From assembly GCF_003574965.1 (NCBI RefSeq), contig NZ_CP032317.1:2294001-2358000 (forward strand): a stretch of DNA of 64,000 bases, given 5' to 3'. The notes under the pieces were generated by a model, which saw only the letters and a program-made list of their open reading frames with translations, searched no databases and had not been told where the DNA came from. Source of the DNA: Hymenobacter oligotrophus. Its GTDB lineage: Bacteria; Bacteroidota; Bacteroidia; Cytophagales; Hymenobacteraceae. Position 1 is the stretch's first letter, and every line of letters starts with the position of its first letter. The translations under genes and the position numbers were made by a program. Positions 33,221 through 40,733 of the stretch are shown one piece after another.

Positions 33221-33264
33221 GTAGCGCGGACTTTGGCTACGCCGACCTGCGGTTGCAGTCCGCG
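33221..33264. repeat. R3 repeat copy c
   Basis: 44 bp starting GTAGCGCGGACTTTGGCTAC, matching copy a (17664-17707) at about 41 positions. A second short hairpin, GCGGGCT/AGCCCGC, lies nearby at about 33321-33336. It sits just upstream of the metal efflux unit and downstream of the quinone-oxidoreductase-like gene. Confidence 0.8.
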
Positions 33265-33348
33265 TTTGTCAGAGCGAAATCGTTAAGCGTTTGCCGTTCA
33301 ACGGTAGCCGTTCACGCCAACGCGGGCTGAAGCCCGCGCTACACCGCG

Positions 33349-34359
33349 CTACTGACGGTCGGCCACTTTCACCATGGCCTTGCCGGTGTTTTCGCCGCTA
33401 AATAAACCCAGGAACGCCTGCGGAATTTGCTCGAAGCCTTCGGTTACGGTTTCCTCAAACTTCAGCTTGCCTTGCTGGTACCACTCCGTCAGGGCTTTTA
33501 CGCCTTCGGGCCAGCGCGGCAGGTAGTCGCTCACGATAAAGCCTTTGAGCAGCGCACTTGTTTTGAGCAGCTTGGGTTCGGGCCTAGGCCCGGTGGGCTG
33601 CTCGGTGGCGTTGTACATCGATATCTGCCCACACAAGGCAATGCGCGCGTGCTTGTTCAGCAGGTCGTACACGGCATCGGTAATGGCACCGCCCACGTTG
33701 TCGAAGTAGCAGTCGACGCCGTTGGGGCAGGCGGCACCTAGGGCCTGGGCTAGATTGCCGGCAGTTTTGTAGTTGATGGCCTCGTCGAAACCCAACTCAT
33801 TTTTCAGGTAAGCCACTTTCTCATCCGAGCCGGCGGTACCCACCACCCGCGCACCCTGGATTTTGGCCAATTGGCCCACTACCATGCCCACAGCGCCGGC
33901 CGCGCCCGATATCACCACGGTTTCGCCAGCTTTGGGTTGGCAAATATCGAGCAAGCCGAAGTAGGCGGTAAGGCCCGTCATGCCAAGCAGCCCTAGGTAG
34001 TAGCTGATGGGTGCAGCATTGGCAGGCACTGCTTGCAGCCCCCGGCTGCCCGCAAGCTGGTACTCGCTCCAGGCCAAGTTGCCTACCACCACGGTGCCTA
34101 CCGGCAGCTGCGCCACGCGGCTTTCTACCACTTGCGCCACCACCCCACCGCTGATGGGCTGCCCCACCTCGAAGGGCGGCACGTACGACTTTGCGTCGCT
34201 CATGCGGCCGCGCATGTAGGGGTCGACCGACACGTACAGGGTTTTCAGCAGCACTTGGCCATCGGCGGGCGCAGCTACCTCGCTGATTTCGTAGCGGAAC
34301 GTGTCGGACGTGGGTTTGCCTTGGGGCCGGTGGTCGAGGACGATGGTGCGAGTGGTCAT
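33349..34359 (-). CDS. NADP-dependent medium-chain oxidoreductase (CurA/leukotriene B4 reductase-like)
   Basis: 336 residues, cytoplasmic, without zinc ligands. Family features: YVSVDPYMRGRMSDAKSYVPPFEVGQPISGGVV (about 47-80), the Rossmann motif ETVVISGAAGAVGMVVGQLAKIQGARVVGTAGSDEK (about 143-178), DCYFDNVGGAITDAVYDLL and CGQISMYN. Members reduce the C=C bond of alpha,beta-unsaturated carbonyls with NADPH. The neighbouring ohr-ohrR genes on the same strand fit a role in removing products of lipid peroxidation, though a terminator separates them. Confidence 0.92.
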   Translation of the reverse strand: MTTRTIVLDHRPQGKPTSDTFRYEISEVAAPADGQVLLKTLYVSVDPYMRGRMSDAKSYVPPFEVGQPISGGVVAQVVESRVAQLPVGTVVVGNLAWSEYQLAGSRGLQAVPANAAPISYYLGLLGMTGLTAYFGLLDICQPKAGETVVISGAAGAVGMVVGQLAKIQGARVVGTAGSDEKVAYLKNELGFDEAINYKTAGNLAQALGAACPNGVDCYFDNVGGAITDAVYDLLNKHARIALCGQISMYNATEQPTGPRPEPKLLKTSALLKGFIVSDYLPRWPEGVKALTEWYQQGKLKFEETVTEGFEQIPQAFLGLFSGENTGKAMVKVADRQ

Positions 34360-34390
34360 GGCAGGCAGCTCAGCAATGCGTGAAAAAACA

Positions 34391-34425
34391 ACACCGGCGC
34401 CTCCTGCTGCAGGAGGCGCCGGTGT
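34391..34425 (-). terminator. Terminator of the ohrR-ohr unit
   Basis: A perfect 15-bp stem (34391-34405 with 34411-34425). On the minus strand a T run with six T in a row follows. It lies 34 nt after the ohr stop. Confidence 0.9.
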
Positions 34426-34458
34426 GCTATAACTGCTAAATCCGGTGCGGGGTTAAGC

Positions 34459-34893
34459 TTAGTTGTTGGTGGTGGTGCGCAGGTTCACCTCGATGTTGCC
34501 GCGGGTAGCGCGCGAGTAAGGGCAAATTTGGTGCGCCTGGGCTACCAGCTCTTCGGCTTGGCCTTGCTCCACGCCGGGGATGTTTACGTGCAGATCGGCC
34601 GCAATACCAAAGCCGCCGTCCTCGGCTTTGCCAAAGTGCACAAAGCTTTCGATGGTTACGCCTTGTAGGGCCACCTTGGCCTGGCGGGCAGCCACACCTA
34701 GGGCACCCTCGAAGCAGGCAGCGTAGCCGGCGGCAAACAGCTGCTCGGGGTTGGTGGCGCCTTCTTTGCCCGTGCCGCCCATGGCTTTGGGCGTGCTGAG
34801 CTCCAGGTTCAGGGCGTTGTCCTGGCTGGTAACTTGGCCGTTGCGGCCGCCTTTTACGTGGGCTTGCGCCGTGTACACTTTCTCGATTTTCAT
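34459..34893 (-). CDS. ohr: Organic hydroperoxide resistance protein (Ohr/OsmC family)
   Basis: 144 residues. Reduces organic hydroperoxides with a reactive Cys pair: C60 in YAACFEGAL and C124 in QICPYSRATRGN, both in the Ohr-specific context (rather than OsmC). GGRNGQVTSQDNALNLELSTPKAMGG is the usual N-terminal dimer region. It lies 30 nt downstream of ohrR on the same strand and ends before a strong terminator, so the two form a unit induced by peroxides. The start MKIEKVYTAQAH is standard. Confidence 0.95.
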   Translation of the reverse strand: MKIEKVYTAQAHVKGGRNGQVTSQDNALNLELSTPKAMGGTGKEGATNPEQLFAAGYAACFEGALGVAARQAKVALQGVTIESFVHFGKAEDGGFGIAADLHVNIPGVEQGQAEELVAQAHQICPYSRATRGNIEVNLRTTTNN

Positions 34894-34923
34894 CGCAAAC
34901 AGAGGAATGAAGCTTTCGGTGTT

Positions 34924-35373
34924 TTACGAAAGCTGGGTTAACAAACGGGTGAGCTGGCTGCGCAGCTGATTGAACTCATCGGGGCTGAGCTGCAGCTTGG
35001 CAAACAGCGCCTCGGGTATGCACTCGGCGCGGTGCTGCAGCGCCTGGCCGGCCGGCGCCAAGGCAATAATTACAGAGCGTTCGTCGCGCGGATCGCGGCG
35101 GCGGCTTACCAACTGGCGCTGTTCCATGCGCTTTAGGAGCGGCGTGAGGGTACCCGAGTCGAGCAGCAGTTTTTCACCTAGGGCTTTTACCGTAAGCTCC
35201 GGGTGTTCCCAGAGCAGCAGCAGCACCAAGTACTGCGGGTAAGTTAAGTCGAGCTCGTGCAGCAGCGGCTGGTAGGCCTTCGTGAACAGGCGCGACACAG
35301 CATAGAGCGGGAAGCACAGCTGGTTATCCAGCTTCAGCAGCTCGCTGGGGGTGGGAGTGGCTGGTTTGCTCAT
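34924..35373 (-). CDS. ohrR: MarR-family peroxide sensor OhrR
   Basis: 149 residues. Winged-helix MarR fold with the redox Cys at position 20 (LDNQLCFPLYAVSRLF), the site at which OhrR proteins are oxidised and leave DNA. The recognition region is LTVKALGEKLLLDSGTLTPLLKRMEQRQLVSRRRDPRDERSVII (about 60-103). There is no second C-terminal Cys, so it would be the one-Cys type that forms a mixed disulfide. It probably represses itself and ohr through the palindrome upstream. Confidence 0.93.
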   Translation of the reverse strand: MSKPATPTPSELLKLDNQLCFPLYAVSRLFTKAYQPLLHELDLTYPQYLVLLLLWEHPELTVKALGEKLLLDSGTLTPLLKRMEQRQLVSRRRDPRDERSVIIALAPAGQALQHRAECIPEALFAKLQLSPDEFNQLRSQLTRLLTQLS

Positions 35374-35399
35374 GATGGTTTAACGCTGTATTCAAGATG

Positions 35400-35437
35400 A
35401 CAATGCAACATTACATTGTGCACAATCAAATAGCAAA
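35400..35437 (-). promoter_or_regulatory. ohrR promoter with overlapping OhrR operator
   Basis: On the minus strand TTTG (35437-35434) and TAATGTTG (35413-35406) are spaced by 20 nt like -33/-7 boxes. Between them lies the perfect 12-bp palindrome ATTGTGCACAAT (35415-35426). An overlapping pair ACAATG...CATTGT spans 35400-35419. The position is ideal for repression. Known OhrR sites are AT-rich palindromes with a similar ACAAT/ATTGT core. Confidence 0.65.
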
Positions 35438-35559
35438 CAACTATTATTACTTAACTGGCTTTCAGACCTAATAATTTCTGAGGCCGCGGAAATTAATGCT
35501 ACCTGCAGCTAAACCTTGAGGAGGTGTCGCCATCCAAGCAGCTACATTAGATACTTACT

Positions 35560-36891
35560 ATGTTTGCACATCTACGCCTGGGGTTACTGCTTGTGCTGCT
35601 GTTGGCTGCAGCTTTGCCGCTTGCTGCTCAAAACCCGCAGTACTTTCCGCCTACTTCGGGTACCACTTGGGCAGCCACTACGCCCCAAAGCTTAGGCTGG
35701 TGCCAACCGCAACTCGATACCTTGCTGAACTACCTAGCCAGCAAGCGCACCAAGTCGTTGATCGTGCTGAAGGACGGCCGCATGGTGGTGGAACAGTACT
35801 ACGGCACCTACACCCGCGACTCGCTGTGGTACTGGGCCTCGGCGGGCAAGTCGCTGACGGCAACGCTGGTTGGCATTGCGCAGCAAGAGGGCTTGCTGAG
35901 CCTATCCGATAGCACCTCCAAGTACCTAGGGCGCGGCTGGTCGGCGGCGCCGGCCTCAAAGGAGCGGCTGATTACCGTGCGGCATCAGCTGAGCATGACC
36001 ACTGGCCTCGACGATACCCCACCCCCACCCTGTGATAACGAAACTACCTCGGCCGGCTGCTTGCGTTACTTAGCCGATGCCGGTACACGTTGGGCTTACC
36101 ACACGGGGCCCTACCGCTTGCTGCAGGATGTAATTGCCCGGGCGAGCGGGCTCAGCATCAACCAATACACCAACCAGCGTCTGGCCTCGCGCATCGGCAT
36201 GAGCGGGCTGTGGTACAACGACGTGTACTACAGCCGCGCCCGCGACATGGCCCGGTTTGGCCTGCTGATTTTGAACCGCGGCACCTGGGAGCAAACCCCT
36301 GTTCTGAGCGACGCTGCCTACTTCCAGGCCATGACCACGCCTTCGCAGGCCCATAACCGCTCCTACGGCTATTTGTGGTGGCTGAATGGTCAACAGTCGC
36401 ACATGCTGCCTACCTCGCAGCTGGTGTTCAACGGGCCTATGGTGCCCACCGCTCCCACCGATATGATTGCCGCCCTAGGCAAAAACGACCAGAAGATTTA
36501 CGTGGTGCCAAGCTTAGGGCTGGTAGTGGTGCGCCAAGGCCAATCGGCGGGTGCCAGCAAACTGGCCGTATCGTCGTTCGATGCGGAGTTGTGGCGGCGC
36601 CTGATGGCAGCCATGCAGTGCCGCCCGCTGGGCTCGCGCGCCGGCTTGGCGGCAATTAGCATCGAGGCGTACCCGCAGCCCGCGGCCGAGCAACTCACGG
36701 TAAACCTGCCCGCCGGCCTGGGCGCTTGCTCGCTGCAGCTGCGCAACTCGCTGGGCCAAGTAGTGCAAACGCAAGCGAGCAGCGGATCTACCGCACACAT
36801 CGGCCTAAACCACCTGCCAAACGGCGTGTATGTGCTGCAAGTGCGAGGTTCCAAGGGGCAGTTGTTTGCCACCCGCCGCATTGTGCACTAG
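35560..36891 (+). CDS. Secreted serine hydrolase with type IX secretion C-terminal domain
   Basis: 443 residues. Signal peptide MFAHLRLGLLLVLLLAAALPLAAQ; beta-lactamase-related domain with SAGK (S94, K97), YHTGPYRLLQDVIARASG carrying the second motif, and a SYGYLWWLNGQ segment. From about residue 365 comes a type A sorting domain: ISIEAYPQPAAEQLTVNLPAG, LRNSLGQVVQTQ and HLPNGVYVLQVRGSKGQLFATRRIVH. It would be exported through the outer membrane by the type IX system and left on the surface or released. Substrate unknown; 6-aminohexanoate-dimer hydrolase relatives share the layout. AGGAGG at about 35519 is too distant to be its ribosome site. Confidence 0.92.
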   Translation: MFAHLRLGLLLVLLLAAALPLAAQNPQYFPPTSGTTWAATTPQSLGWCQPQLDTLLNYLASKRTKSLIVLKDGRMVVEQYYGTYTRDSLWYWASAGKSLTATLVGIAQQEGLLSLSDSTSKYLGRGWSAAPASKERLITVRHQLSMTTGLDDTPPPPCDNETTSAGCLRYLADAGTRWAYHTGPYRLLQDVIARASGLSINQYTNQRLASRIGMSGLWYNDVYYSRARDMARFGLLILNRGTWEQTPVLSDAAYFQAMTTPSQAHNRSYGYLWWLNGQQSHMLPTSQLVFNGPMVPTAPTDMIAALGKNDQKIYVVPSLGLVVVRQGQSAGASKLAVSSFDAELWRRLMAAMQCRPLGSRAGLAAISIEAYPQPAAEQLTVNLPAGLGACSLQLRNSLGQVVQTQASSGSTAHIGLNHLPNGVYVLQVRGSKGQLFATRRIVH

Positions 36892-36910
36892 CCCAAAATA
36901 GCATTTTGGG
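36892..36910 (+). terminator. Short hairpin directly after the stop
   Basis: CCCAAAAT AGC ATTTTGGG, an 8-bp stem with a 3-nt loop immediately after TAG, followed by GGTAGTTTTA. A modest terminator. Confidence 0.55.
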
Positions 36911-37131
36911 GGTAGTTTTAGGCTTCGCGGGGGCGCCTCTACGTGCTAGCCACATGAAAGGTTGCGCGAAAAACCCGTGCCGACACGGATTGCGCTACCC
37001 CCTGGCCGTAGGCTTACTTTGCAAGCACCAAACCGATGTATTGCTATCCACTCGCTCACTTACACTGCTACCAAAATCGAGCGCCCCATCCCGTACCTAC
37101 CCAGCCGGGCGCTGCTGGAAATTAGCTAACT

Positions 37132-37145
37132 TGTGATACATCACA
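37132..37145. promoter_or_regulatory. Palindromic operator-like site (TGTGATACATCACA)
   Basis: Half sites TGTGAT and ATCACA around a 2-nt centre. The half sites resemble those of CRP/FNR regulators, but the spacing is shorter than the CRP site. It lies 143 nt before the MBL lipoprotein start and next to a hairpin (37155-37182). Confidence 0.35.
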
Positions 37146-37154
37146 GTGCACTAC

Positions 37155-37182
37155 AAGCCCTTCCGCTACCACGGAGGGGCTT
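37155..37182 (+). terminator. Hairpin in a 400-bp intergenic region
   Basis: AAGCCCTTCCG pairs with CGGAGGGGCTT around a 6-nt loop (one G-U pair), followed by ATTGCTTTTA. It has terminator shape but follows no gene closely, so it might end a short transcript starting near 37140. No gene is visible in 36911-37288. Confidence 0.45.
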
Positions 37183-37288
37183 ATTGCTTTTATAGGCTGG
37201 GCCTCTCGCAGCTTTCGGGCAAACATTTGCCTAGGCCGCGAGGTACTACCGAGCAAGTCACCACTTGGCTACTTTACCCACTACCGCT

Positions 37289-38347
37289 ATGGCTCGCCCC
37301 CGCCGCATTTGGTTGCCCTTGCTGGCTGCAGTACTCGTGTTGGCCGCAGGCGCCGTGCTGGTGGGCTGTTCGCTCTCGGCGCCCCGTTACACGGGCCCGC
37401 GCTCCGAGCACTTCAACGGCAAGCAATTCATAAATCAGCCGCCCGTTGAGCAGCACGGCTTTGGCGGAGTGCTGAAGTGGATGTTCAACCGCGACAAAGA
37501 CGAGTGGCCCGCGCAGCCCACTCCCTTTGTGGGGCCGCCTCCGTCCCGGCAAGTGGCCGCCGGCGAGGTACGCCTCACGTTTGTGGGCCACGGCACGTTT
37601 TTGCTGCAGGTTGACGGGCTGAATATCCTCACCGACCCCATCTGGAGCGAGCGGTGCAGCCCCTTTAGCTGGGTTGGCCCCAAGCGCATGCGCCCGCCGG
37701 GCTTGCGCTTCGAGCAGCTGCCGCGCATCGATGCTGTTGTCATTAGTCACAACCACTACGACCACCTCGATTTGCCCACCTTGCAGCGCCTGGCCGAGCG
37801 CGATAAACCGCTTATTCTGGTACCCCTAGGTGTAAAAAAGCTGCTCGACGAAGAAGGCATTGCTAACGCGGCCGAGCTGGATTGGTGGCAGCAGCGCGAC
37901 CTAGGCCAATCCGTGCAAGCCGTGTGCGTACCGGCGCAGCACTTTTCGGGCCGCGGCCTCTCCGACCGCGACGCCACGCTGTGGGCCGGCTGGGTGTTGC
38001 GCACCAAAGCGGGCAAGCTGTACTACGCCGGCGACACGGGCTACGGCCCCTTTTTGCAGGAAATTGCCCGCCGCGAAGGCCCCATCCGGTTGGCCATTCT
38101 GCCCATCGGAGCCTACAAGCCGCAGTGGTTTATGGAGCCCATTCACATGTCGCCGGCCCAAGCCGTGCAGGCCCACCGCGACCTAGGCGCCGCCCGCAGC
38201 GTGGCCACGCACTTCGGCACCTTTCAGATGGCCGACGACGGCCTGACCGAACCCGTATCCGATTTGCGCCAAGCCCAGCGGGCCCAGCATGTCCCCGATT
38301 CGGCGTTTGTGGTGCCGCGCGAGGGCGTGGCGTGGCGCATGCCTTAG
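37289..38347 (+). CDS. MBL-fold hydrolase lipoprotein (NAPE-PLD/UlaG-like)
   Basis: 352 residues. The lipoprotein signal ends LAAGAVLVGC with Cys27. Metallo-beta-lactamase fold: LTFVGHGTFLLQVDGLNILTDP (about 96-117), the metal motif SHNHYDHLD (H154, H156, D158, H159), GLSDRDATLWAGWVL, YYAGDTGYG with the bridging Asp, and THFGTFQMADD near the C-terminus. Proteins of this arrangement resemble N-acyl-phosphatidylethanolamine phospholipase D and are phosphodiesterase-like; the substrate is probably a lipid but this is inference. The ATG at 37289 gives the lipoprotein leader; the longer frame does not. Confidence 0.9.
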   Translation: MARPRRIWLPLLAAVLVLAAGAVLVGCSLSAPRYTGPRSEHFNGKQFINQPPVEQHGFGGVLKWMFNRDKDEWPAQPTPFVGPPPSRQVAAGEVRLTFVGHGTFLLQVDGLNILTDPIWSERCSPFSWVGPKRMRPPGLRFEQLPRIDAVVISHNHYDHLDLPTLQRLAERDKPLILVPLGVKKLLDEEGIANAAELDWWQQRDLGQSVQAVCVPAQHFSGRGLSDRDATLWAGWVLRTKAGKLYYAGDTGYGPFLQEIARREGPIRLAILPIGAYKPQWFMEPIHMSPAQAVQAHRDLGAARSVATHFGTFQMADDGLTEPVSDLRQAQRAQHVPDSAFVVPREGVAWRMP

Positions 38348-38463
38348 GTAGCGCTGCTACTTTTTGGGGCGGGCACTTGCAACCTTGGGGCACTTGCCTG
38401 GCTCTTGCCTAAGCCTACCGCTTGCACAAGCAGCTACAGGCTTACTGGCCAACGCCTTACTCT

Positions 38464-38982
38464 ATGCGCCAACTTTACGCACCGCTTCTTACCGCAGGCT
38501 TGCTACTGGGCCTGTCGGGCTGTTTTATTGACGTAGACGAACGCCCCGTGCTGCCGCCCTACCGGCCCATTCTTATGTCGCGCGCAACGCTGGAGCAATC
38601 GGTGGCGCTGGTGCCCGCCCGCACCATGCGCAACACCGGCAAAATCTACCTCAAGGATAAATACGTGTTCATCAACGAGCGGTACGAGGGCATTCACATC
38701 ATCGATAACCACGACCCCGCGCAGCCGCGCAACGTGGGCTTTTTGCGCATTCCGGGCAACGTTGATGTGGCCATGCGCGGCGCCTTGCTCTACGCCGACA
38801 ATGCCGTGGACTTGGTTACCGTAAACCTGGCCGACCCCGCCAATGCGCGCGTGGTGGGCCGCACCCGCAACGCGTTTCCGGAGCTGGCCCCGCCCGAGCC
38901 GGCCAGCATCGAGCCCGAGTACCGCCCCGAAAACCGCCCCGCCGACGCCGTGGTAGTGGGCTGGCAAAAAGTAAACAAATAG
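38464..38982 (+). CDS. LVIVD-repeat lipoprotein (operon gene 1)
   Basis: 172 residues. Lipoprotein leader MRQLYAPLLTAGLLLGLSGC with Cys20. The body has LVIVD-like repeats: GKIYLKDKYVFINERYEGIHIIDNHDPAQPRNVGFLRIPGNVDVAMRGALLYADNAVDLVTVNLADP, the pattern of a partial beta propeller. Function unknown. It is followed after 4 nt by a second LVIVD lipoprotein and then by an outer-membrane protein, so the three probably form one surface assembly. Confidence 0.78.
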   Translation: MRQLYAPLLTAGLLLGLSGCFIDVDERPVLPPYRPILMSRATLEQSVALVPARTMRNTGKIYLKDKYVFINERYEGIHIIDNHDPAQPRNVGFLRIPGNVDVAMRGALLYADNAVDLVTVNLADPANARVVGRTRNAFPELAPPEPASIEPEYRPENRPADAVVVGWQKVNK

Positions 38983-38986
38983 CCCC

Positions 38987-39751
38987 ATGCTGCACTCCTA
39001 CTTTGCCCGCCTAAGCGCCCTAGGTGCCTTGTTGCTCGGCCTGTGCGCGGGCCTTAGCGGCTGTTCTTCCGACTCGCTGGATAGTGCCCCCCGTGGCTCC
39101 GACACGGGGCAGGGCGGCTCCATGGCCCGCTTTACCATCATGGGCAACACGCTCTATACCGTCGACGACCACAGCCTGCGTGTGTTCGACCTGGGCAACT
39201 CCACCAACGCCGCTGCCGTGCGCGTCATCAACCTAGGCGTGGGCATCGAAACGATTTTTCCGAAGGAGCCCTACTTGTTCATTGGTACGCAGCAGGGCAT
39301 GTTCATTTTCGACGCCACCAATCCGCAAAGCCCCCGGCAGCTCAGCTATTTTCAGCACGTAGTCAGCTGCGACCCGGTGGTGGTGCAAGGCCGTTATGCC
39401 TACCTTACCTTACGGCAGGGGCGCACGTGCGGCGGCGGCGTCAACCAACTGCAGGTAGTTGATTTGCAGAACCTGCAACAGCCCCGTTTGGCCCAGGTTT
39501 ACCCCATGACCAAGCCCTACGGCCTGGGCGCCGACTCCACGCAGCTGTACGTATGCGACGACGGCCTGAAGGTGTTTGACCTGCGTCGCTCGCCCACGCT
39601 CACCCAGCGCGAGCATCACCGCATCGAGGCGTTCGATGTTATCCCCAACCAGGACTTGCTGCTGGTAATCGGGGCCGATGGCTTGTACCAGTACCGCCGC
39701 GGCAACAACACCCTTACGCAGCTAAGCATGCTGCCCATTGCCCGCCCCTGA
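38987..39751 (+). CDS. LVIVD-repeat lipoprotein (operon gene 2)
   Basis: 254 residues. The leader ends LLLGLCAGLSGC with a lipobox Cys. Repeats: NTLYTVDDHSLRVFDLGNS, EPYLFIGTQQGMFIFDATNPQSPRQLSY, GRYAYLTLRQGR, LQVVDLQNLQQPRLAQVY and QLYVCDDGLKVFDLRRSPT; a 5-6 bladed propeller is likely. A Gly/Ser-rich acidic stretch follows the Cys, as in surface-exposed lipoproteins. It starts 4 nt after the previous gene, and its TGA overlaps the next ATG. Confidence 0.82.
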   Translation: MLHSYFARLSALGALLLGLCAGLSGCSSDSLDSAPRGSDTGQGGSMARFTIMGNTLYTVDDHSLRVFDLGNSTNAAAVRVINLGVGIETIFPKEPYLFIGTQQGMFIFDATNPQSPRQLSYFQHVVSCDPVVVQGRYAYLTLRQGRTCGGGVNQLQVVDLQNLQQPRLAQVYPMTKPYGLGADSTQLYVCDDGLKVFDLRRSPTLTQREHHRIEAFDVIPNQDLLLVIGADGLYQYRRGNNTLTQLSMLPIARP

Positions 39752-40452
39752 TGCTGCCGCCCCGCCCCCACCGCTCCCTGGCCAGCTGGCGCCCCCTAGG
39801 TGCCGGGTTGCTTTTGCTCGGTTGCCTGCCGGCCCGTGCCCAAACCGAGGAGGCGCCGGTGCGGCCGCGCACTGCCATGCTAAAGGTCAACGCCTTTCAG
39901 CCGCTGGCCCGCAGCTACCAGATGGAGTTCGAAAAGCAACTGCCCGGCCACCCCAAACACAGCCTGAGCCTTACCCCCCAGCTGTTTCGCGGGCGCGTAA
40001 CCCAGCTCACCTCCGACCACGAGGTGCAACCCGACGAACGCCTGAGCGGCTGGGGCTTGGAGTTGCTGCACCGCGCCTACCTTATTCCCAACACCGACGC
40101 GGCGCTGTCGGGTTTTTACCTCGCCTACGGCCCGCAGTACCAACGGCTCGAGATGCAGTTTAAGGCCAACGGCTGGCAGCAGTTGCTGGCCAACGATGGC
40201 CTTACGTACTACCAATTTGGCCCCATCGACTACACCGAAACCATCCGGCGCTACGGCGCCACCGCTGTATTGGGCTATCAAAGCCCCCTCGACCTAGGGC
40301 GCGTGTACTTGGATTTTTACCTCGGCGTGGGCTACCGCAATACCCGATTTAGCTCGGCGCTTCCGGAAAGCCGGTACCGCACGGGCACGCTCGACTACGC
40401 CTACCAAGGCTTCTATTTACCGGCCGGTTTTAAAATAGGGTTTTCGCTATAA
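39751..40452 (+). CDS. Outer-membrane beta-barrel protein (operon gene 3)
   Basis: 233 residues. Signal peptide up to LLLLGCLPARAQ, then short amphipathic strands: MLKVNAFQPLARSYQMEFEKQL, SLSLTPQLFRGRVTQL, GFYLAYGPQYQRLEMQF, TAVLGYQSPLDLGRVYLDFYLGVGYRN and the closing GFYLPAGFKIGFSL. This is the look of an 8-10 stranded porin-like barrel (DUF3575-like). Translationally coupled (TGATG) to the second LVIVD lipoprotein, so the barrel may anchor or assemble with it. The Cys in the leader is followed by LPARAQ, so signal peptidase I cleavage is more likely than lipidation. Confidence 0.78.
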   Translation: MLPPRPHRSLASWRPLGAGLLLLGCLPARAQTEEAPVRPRTAMLKVNAFQPLARSYQMEFEKQLPGHPKHSLSLTPQLFRGRVTQLTSDHEVQPDERLSGWGLELLHRAYLIPNTDAALSGFYLAYGPQYQRLEMQFKANGWQQLLANDGLTYYQFGPIDYTETIRRYGATAVLGYQSPLDLGRVYLDFYLGVGYRNTRFSSALPESRYRTGTLDYAYQGFYLPAGFKIGFSL

Positions 40453-40689
40453 ATACCGGTAGCACAGTGCCCCGCTGGGCCAACTTAGCTGGCCGGGCGG
40501 GCAGCGCAACCGGTGCAAAAGCTAACTAGCTGCCACCGGCCTCAACTGGTTTGCGCACCCAGGCAAATAGGGCTTTTCTTATAATACGTGCGTTTTGTGC
40601 CCTAACTAAACCCAGGTCATCAGGAATTTAACAAACTATAATTCATGGTTTTGCCGAGTGGCTGTTGGCAAAACTGCGGGTTTGGATAG

Positions 40690-40697
40690 TATCTTCG
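40690..40697 (+). promoter_or_regulatory. -7-like box (TATCTTCG)
   Basis: TAnnTTCG 36 nt before the S9 peptidase ATG; TTG at 40664-40666 is a possible -33 element about 23 nt upstream. The 230 bp before it show no gene. Confidence 0.4.
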
Positions 40698-40733
40698 TAG
40701 CTAATACGCCGCCTTAGCTGCACCAATTGCTAC

